Source: Alphaproteobacteria bacterium
Lineage (GTDB): Bacteria; Pseudomonadota; Alphaproteobacteria; Paracaedibacterales; CAITNM01
Direction of reading: 5' to 3'
Length of the DNA stretch: 45,611 nt
Assembly: GCA_947487955.1 (NCBI GenBank)
Contig: CANKYV010000012.1
Location: 1-45,611 of the forward strand
Under the pieces are notes generated by a model that was given only the letters and a program-made list of their open reading frames with translations, did no database searches and was not told where the DNA came from. The position numbers and the translations under genes were made by a program. This document shows, piece by piece, positions 41,258 to 45,611 of the stretch. The first letter of the stretch is position 1; the number at the start of each line of letters is the position of its first letter.

Positions 41258-42574
41258 ATGAGTATTTTTTCTTCCCTAAGCCGGCAACAAAAAGAAGCGG
41301 TTGGGCTGCTGCAAATTGGCACTTTCTTTGAGTATTTTGATTTAATGCTCTATGTGCATATGGCGGTTCTGCTTAACGAGTTATTTTTTCCTAAAACTGA
41401 CCCTCATACAGCTTCGCTATTAACAGCTTTTGCTTTTTGTTCTACCTATGTTCTTAGGCCTTTTGGGGCAATGTTATTTGGATGGGTTGGAGATAACATT
41501 GGCCGAAAAACAACAGTCATTATCACAACAATGATGATGTCTGTATGTTGTATTATTATGGCTAACCTTCCCACCTATGCTCAGATTGGAATTACTGCAA
41601 CTTGGATTGTAACACTATGCAGAGTGTTCCAAGGATTATCATCCATGGGAGAAGTCATTGGAGCTCAGGTGTATGTAACAGAAATAACAGAACCTCCCGC
41701 CCAATATCCTGCCGTAGCTTTTATTGCTGTAGCTTCATCTTTAGGTGCTGTTTGTGCTCTTGCTGTGTCATCTTTGGTCACTCATTGTAATTTTAATTGG
41801 CGTATTGCGTTTTGGATAGGTGCAGGAATTGCTGTTGTGGGTTCAATAGCTAGAACTCGGCTAAGAGAAACTCCTGAGTTTTTGAAAGCAAAAACCCACC
41901 ATAAAAAATATAAGCCTTTAAATAACGCTCCAAACAATAAATTAAAAAGCAATCGAAAAACTCTTATGGCATTCATTTCTATTTATTGTGGATGGCCTCT
42001 ATCTTTCTATCTTGCTTTTATGTATTTCAACACTACTCTCAGTCAATCTTTTAATTATTCTCCTGAAGACATAATTTTACACAACTTTTATCTTTCAGGT
42101 GTTTTTCTTACAACTTTTGTTAGTTGGGCACTTCTGAGTTACAAATATTATCCTTTAACCATAATTAAAGTAAGGGCTTCTCTAAGTCTTGTTTTTATCT
42201 TATTTTTGCCTTGGCTTATCTCTGTAGCTTCAACACCTTTTCATATCTTTTTTATTCAAGCGATGTTATTAGCGTTGTCTTTGGCTGCTGTTCCTACGGA
42301 ACCCATATTGATAAGATCCTTTCCTGTGTTAAAGCGCTTTACAGCAGCTAGCCTCATTTATGCGCTCACCAGGGCTGTTATGTATATACTTACCTCATTT
42401 GGTCTAGTTTATCTAACTGATTGGTTCGGACATTATGGATTATGGGTCATTATGTTGCCCATTACTTTTGGTTTTCTCTGGGGCGTTCGTCACTTTGAAA
42501 AATTAGAAAACAAAAACAAGATCAAGTCCAGGCAATCTCAACCGTATTCGATGAATTTTAAAATTGCAGGGTGA
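41258..42574 (+). CDS. MHS/ProP-type major facilitator transporter, copy 1
   Basis: 438 residues, twelve predicted membrane segments. The FFEYFDLMLYVHMAVLLNEL start, the GWVGDNIGRK loop motif of MFS and RTRLRETPEFL are typical of the metabolite:H+ symporter (ProP) branch that is expanded in Rickettsiales and Holosporales. Likely substrates are osmoprotectants or organic acids; specificity is not inferable. The first 210 residues are nearly the same as in copy 2; the rest is only loosely similar. Confidence 0.88.
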   Translation: MSIFSSLSRQQKEAVGLLQIGTFFEYFDLMLYVHMAVLLNELFFPKTDPHTASLLTAFAFCSTYVLRPFGAMLFGWVGDNIGRKTTVIITTMMMSVCCIIMANLPTYAQIGITATWIVTLCRVFQGLSSMGEVIGAQVYVTEITEPPAQYPAVAFIAVASSLGAVCALAVSSLVTHCNFNWRIAFWIGAGIAVVGSIARTRLRETPEFLKAKTHHKKYKPLNNAPNNKLKSNRKTLMAFISIYCGWPLSFYLAFMYFNTTLSQSFNYSPEDIILHNFYLSGVFLTTFVSWALLSYKYYPLTIIKVRASLSLVFILFLPWLISVASTPFHIFFIQAMLLALSLAAVPTEPILIRSFPVLKRFTAASLIYALTRAVMYILTSFGLVYLTDWFGHYGLWVIMLPITFGFLWGVRHFEKLENKNKIKSRQSQPYSMNFKIAG

Positions 42575-42583
42575 AGTAAACGG

Positions 42584-42636
42584 CAGAAAAATCCTGACAC
42601 AGTAGACAGTTTTGCCGCGAATAAAGTCGAGAATTC
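42584..42636 (+). pseudogene. Remnant of the PAP2 gene 3' end, copy 1
   Basis: GAAAAATCCTGACACAGTAG then ACAGTTTTGCCGCGAATAAAG matches the last codons of the PAP2 gene (NPDTVDNFAAKK stop) with one inserted base. It directly follows the first carrier gene. Confidence 0.75.
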
Positions 42637-42656
42637 ACTTCGTGTAGTTCACTACC

Positions 42657-42700
42657 GCGTCATGCCTTAGGCTTTCGAAGAGGGCATGAGGGTCTCGTGA
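42657..42700. repeat. Dispersed palindromic repeat, copy 12 (divergent)
   Basis: CGCGTCATGCCTTAGGCTTT, CGAAGAGGGCATGAGGGTCT. The head and stem fit the family (CATGCC/GGCATG); the CCAGT tail is not recognisable. Confidence 0.5.
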
Positions 42701-42803
42701 AAAGTAACAATTTTTCCAAATTCAATGACACAATATTGCAAGAAGAACAATACAATGTAAGAATCAATTTTTTGAATGAAAAAATTTAAGAAAAGGGACA
42801 ATT

Positions 42804-43286
42804 TTGTACAAAAAAATTTTGGTAACTTGGTGTTGCGTTGCTTATATGTCATCAGTAAAAGCTGCGGATGTAATAGAAAGTGAAAACTTTCCTAATCAAA
42901 AGGCATTATCTTCGCAGACTTTTCTCGTTCATTTGTCTGCGCTAAATCCTGATTTACTGAAAGAGATAGGGGAGGGAGATACAGTAATCTCTTCTATTGG
43001 TTACCACAATTATGCTGTTATGCTTTTTAACAAAAGATACGATATACCACGAGCAATTGAGGTTTGTATGGAAAGTGTTGCACTTGGAAATAGAGCAGCA
43101 CAAAAAAGTTTAATGTATATGATGAATGCATACTCTGTTTGGCTTTTTAATGGCGAAGAAGGTGTCAGAAAAAATATACCCAAAGCCATTGAGGTTTGCC
43201 GGAGAGCTGCAGATTTTGGCAATCAGGACTCCATCCGTAATCTCCCATTAATGATTGCTGCAGCCAAAAGTCAAGGCCTCGTCTAA
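42804..43286 (+). CDS. Secreted Sel1-repeat protein
   Basis: 160 residues from a TTG start with a strong AAGGGA Shine-Dalgarno six bases upstream; no ATG in frame before it. Signal peptide MYKKILVTWCCVAYMSSVKA. Two Sel1-like repeats: YHNYAVMLFNKRYD...A-EVCMESVALGN-AAQ and YSVWLFNGEEGVRKNIPKA, EVCRRAADFGN. Sel1 proteins act as adaptors and are frequent among host-interaction factors of intracellular bacteria. Sits between two duplicated carrier units. Confidence 0.75.
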   Translation: MYKKILVTWCCVAYMSSVKAADVIESENFPNQKALSSQTFLVHLSALNPDLLKEIGEGDTVISSIGYHNYAVMLFNKRYDIPRAIEVCMESVALGNRAAQKSLMYMMNAYSVWLFNGEEGVRKNIPKAIEVCRRAADFGNQDSIRNLPLMIAAAKSQGLV

Positions 43287-43313
43287 AGTAAACGAACACG
43301 CATTATTCTGAGC

Positions 43314-43397
43314 CCGTTTAGCTACCTCCAAATTCCCATCTTGATTAGTTGGCCTAAATAGGTGTAAATGACTCAGGTAAAATAACTTTGGTTCGCC
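43314..43397 (+). repeat. Upstream block shared by the two ProP-like genes, copy 2
   Basis: Second copy of the 41174-41257 block, ending AACTTTGGTTCGCC just before the ATG. Confidence 0.85.
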
Positions 43398-44756
43398 ATG
43401 AGTATTTTTTCTTCCCTAAGTCGGCAACAAAAAGAAGCAGTTGGGCTACTGCAAATTGGCACTTTCCTTGAGTATTTTGATTTAATGCTCTATGTGCATA
43501 TGGCTGTTTTGCTTAACGAATTATTTTTCCCCAAAACTGACCCCCACACAGCTTCATTATTAATGGCTTTTGCCTTTTGTTCTACTTATGTTCTGAGGCC
43601 TTTTGGAGCATTATTATTTGGTTGGATCGGAGACAATATTGGGCGAAAACCTACCATTGTAATTACAACAATGATGATGGCTATTTCCTGTATCATTATG
43701 GCAAGCCTCCCAACTTATGCAGAAATTGGAATTACAGCGGCTTGGGTGGTTACAATATGTCGTATTATGCAAGGTATTTCTTCAATGGGAGAGAGGATAG
43801 GAGCAGAAATTTACGTTGTCGAGATCACAAAACCTCCAAGCCAATTTCCTGCTGTAGCTTTTGTTTCTGTCTCTGCTGCTTTAGGTGCTGTTTTTTCCTT
43901 GATTATAGCTTCATTAGCAAGCAGCATGGGATTTAACTGGCGTATTGCTTTTTGGGTAGGAGCATGTATCGCAGTAGTTGGTTCTGTCGCAAGAACACGT
44001 CTTAGGGAAACTCCTGACTTTATTAATGCAAAGAAGCGTATAAAAAATTCTATTGACACTGTGAGTTCTGATGGGATTTTAAAAACAGCTCAACTTTTAA
44101 AAGTTACTAATTCAAAAATTAAAGAAAAAGTAAGTAAAAAAACAGGCATCTGTTTTATGGTAATGCAGATTCCTTGGGCGGTCTGGTTTTTTTTCGTTTA
44201 TGTTTATTGCGGTGATATATTAAAACGTAGATTTGGTTTTAGCTCAGGACAGATTCTTTTTCACAATTTCTTAGTATCTCTTTTTCAACTTTTGAATGTG
44301 CTTGTTGCCTGTTATTTAAGCCGTTACATAAACCCTTTAAAGATACTAAAAATTAAATTTTTTGCGTTATCTTCTTTTATACTTATGGTTCCCTATTTGC
44401 TTTCTAGAGATATTAGTTCTTTGGGGTTGTTTTCTATTCAACTAATCTTTATTTTCTTTGCATATGACATGGTCCCAGCTACACCTATTTTTTACAAAAC
44501 TATTCCAGTTTTTAAGCGGTTTACATATTCTACTTTTACGTATGCTATTGCGAGGGCTTTAGCTTATGTTGTTACTTCGTTCAGTTTTGTTTATGCTACT
44601 GAATTTTTTAGTTATTTCGGATTATGGTTTATTATGATTCCCATCTCTCTAATGTATATATGGGGGCTAAAGCACTTTGAAAAATTAGAAAACCAAAAAT
44701 CTCATCAACAAAAATCGCCCTCAACTGTGCCCGGTGAACTTAAAATTGCAGGGTGA
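43398..44756 (+). CDS. MHS/ProP-type major facilitator transporter, copy 2
   Basis: 452 residues. Residues 1-210 differ from copy 1 at few positions (for instance FFEYF to FLEYF, GWVGDNIGRKTT to GWIGDNIGRKPT). After RTRLRETPDF the sequences diverge strongly, and copy 2 has about 14 extra residues in the central cytosolic loop. The C-terminal HFEKLENQ and KIAG ending are kept. The pattern suggests recent gene conversion of the 5' half or fast divergence of the substrate-binding half. Confidence 0.88.
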   Translation: MSIFSSLSRQQKEAVGLLQIGTFLEYFDLMLYVHMAVLLNELFFPKTDPHTASLLMAFAFCSTYVLRPFGALLFGWIGDNIGRKPTIVITTMMMAISCIIMASLPTYAEIGITAAWVVTICRIMQGISSMGERIGAEIYVVEITKPPSQFPAVAFVSVSAALGAVFSLIIASLASSMGFNWRIAFWVGACIAVVGSVARTRLRETPDFINAKKRIKNSIDTVSSDGILKTAQLLKVTNSKIKEKVSKKTGICFMVMQIPWAVWFFFVYVYCGDILKRRFGFSSGQILFHNFLVSLFQLLNVLVACYLSRYINPLKILKIKFFALSSFILMVPYLLSRDISSLGLFSIQLIFIFFAYDMVPATPIFYKTIPVFKRFTYSTFTYAIARALAYVVTSFSFVYATEFFSYFGLWFIMIPISLMYIWGLKHFEKLENQKSHQQKSPSTVPGELKIAG

Positions 44757-44762
44757 AATAAA

Positions 44763-44812
44763 CAGCAGGAAAAAGCCGAACTCAGTAGACGATTTTGCCG
44801 CGAAAAAATAAA
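44763..44812 (+). pseudogene. Remnant of the PAP2 gene 3' end, copy 2
   Basis: CAGTAGACGATTTTGCCGCG and following AAAAAATA match the PAP2 3' end again, after the second carrier gene and before dusB. Confidence 0.7.
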
Positions 44813-44861
44813 ATCATCTTTATGCTTGTTTTTTAAGCACTTTTGCCGTAGTTTGTAAAGC

Positions 44862-45611
44862 ATGCTCTCTACAATTTCCATTGGCCCAATTCGCCTTGAT
44901 ATGAATGTCTTCCTAGCGCCCATGACAGGCGTCAGTGATAGAGCATTTAGAAGCCTCGTAAAACGCATGGGGGCAGGGCTTGTTATTTCTGAAATGATTG
45001 CAAGCCAGGCAATGATTCGCCTAACACGTGCAAGCATGCGCATGATTCAATCTCATGGGGAAGAACCCATGGTTGTGCAGCTTGCTGGGTGTGAACCAGA
45101 AGTTATGGCAGAAGCCGCAAAGCTTAATGAAGACATGGGCGCTAAAATTATCGACATTAATATGGGTTGCCCCGTTAAAAAAGTTGTTAATGGGCACGCT
45201 GGTTCAGCACTTATGCGCGATGAATCGCTGGCAGCAAAAATTATCGAAGCTACCGTAAAAGCAGTTAAAGTTCCTGTTACCCTTAAAATGCGTACCGGAT
45301 GGGATGATCAAACTCGCAATGCACCGAAGCTTGCGAAAATTGCCGAAGATTTAGGTATTCAGATGATCACGGTTCATGGAAGAACGCGCTGCCAGTTGTA
45401 CAATGGTCGTTCTGATTGGAAATTTATACGATCTGTAAAAGAATCTGTAAAAATCCCTGTTATCGGCAATGGTGATGTTGTCACCGTGCAAGATGCTAAA
45501 AATCTTTTAGAGCAAAGCGGAGCAGATGGCGTAATGATTGGACGCGGAGCTTACGGGCGCCCATGGTTCATTAAGCAAGCTTATGATTATCTCTCAAAAG
45601 GTACAATAGAT
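44862..45611 (+). CDS. dusB: tRNA-dihydrouridine synthase B, 5' part (runs off the window)
   Basis: The frame from the ATG at 44862 is open to the end of the window (250 codons). LAPMTGVSDRAFRSLVKRMG, DINMGCPVKKVVNGHAGSAL with the catalytic Cys, TLKMRTGWDD, TVHGRTR and VIGNGDVV then GVMIGRGAYGRPW are the full DusB series. It reduces uridine in the tRNA D-loop using FMN and NADPH. In alphaproteobacteria this gene (nifR3) usually precedes ntrB-ntrC, which may lie just outside. No strong Shine-Dalgarno. Confidence 0.95.
   Translation, partial: MLSTISIGPIRLDMNVFLAPMTGVSDRAFRSLVKRMGAGLVISEMIASQAMIRLTRASMRMIQSHGEEPMVVQLAGCEPEVMAEAAKLNEDMGAKIIDINMGCPVKKVVNGHAGSALMRDESLAAKIIEATVKAVKVPVTLKMRTGWDDQTRNAPKLAKIAEDLGIQMITVHGRTRCQLYNGRSDWKFIRSVKESVKIPVIGNGDVVTVQDAKNLLEQSGADGVMIGRGAYGRPWFIKQAYDYLSKGTID

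Noticed and set aside
1-45611. tRNA, rRNA and CRISPR arrays
   Set aside because: I looked for cloverleaf-type TTCGAATC arms, rRNA-like blocks and regularly spaced repeats and saw none; the palindromic repeats are dispersed, not arrayed.

Overview
The window looks like chromosomal DNA of an AT-rich, host-associated alphaproteobacterium, most like the Holosporales/Paracaedibacter type of protist endosymbiont. This is inferred from the gene set, not from any database search. Supporting signs are MHS/ProP-type transporters, a ddl-ftsQ pair, dusB, a TetR/COQ9-like gene, a DhnA-type class I aldolase, decayed insertion sequences, dispersed palindromic repeats, and about 17 short or medium proteins with N-terminal signal peptides and no obvious metabolic role.

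Layout. Positions 1-4460 hold a transposase tail, thiD, a class I fructose-bisphosphate aldolase, a secreted kinase-like protein and a probably frameshifted small secreted gene. Positions 4600-7860 hold a secreted protein, a HigB/HigA module, a class I glutamine amidotransferase-like hydrolase and an RsuA/RluB-type pseudouridine synthase. Positions 7866-16343 are the most unusual part: two tandem secreted subtilases, an acyltransferase, and two secreted proteins that share a C-terminal module. Positions 16344-18110 are a decay zone: a duplicated promoter/start block with a gene stub, an IS6-family relic, and a secreted Nudix-fold protein whose metal-binding residues are mostly lost. Positions 18157-22400 hold an ABC-F ATPase, a secreted protein, BioY and a RelE/RHH toxin-antitoxin pair. 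Positions 22828-27000 hold the leftward set proC-znuA-COQ9-like-def, diverging from a UbiH-type hydroxylase. Positions 27193-34344 hold secreted proteins, hemF, trmL, a trypsin-like protease bracketed by two copies of the trmL 5' end, an orphan oligopeptide-binding protein, and a MscS channel with a cyclic-nucleotide domain. Positions 34598-39130 run ald-rdgB-glycosyltransferase-like-ddl-ftsQ. Positions 39173-45611 hold an 11-residue-repeat peptide, a class II aldolase, a PAP2 phosphatase, two tandem ProP-like carriers made by duplication, a Sel1-type protein and the 5' part of dusB.

How they fit together. The housekeeping genes serve cofactors (haem, biotin uptake, ubiquinone, thiamine), cell wall and division, tRNA/rRNA modification and osmotic response. 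Between them lies a dense set of exported proteins: subtilases, a trypsin-like protease, a kinase-like protein, Nudix, Sel1, Cys-rich and 11-mer-repeat peptides. These would make sense as factors acting in the periplasm or on the host cell. The most promising lead is the subtilase pair: one copy has lost the catalytic Asp, and both carry an IQ-like calmodulin-binding signature after the protease domain.
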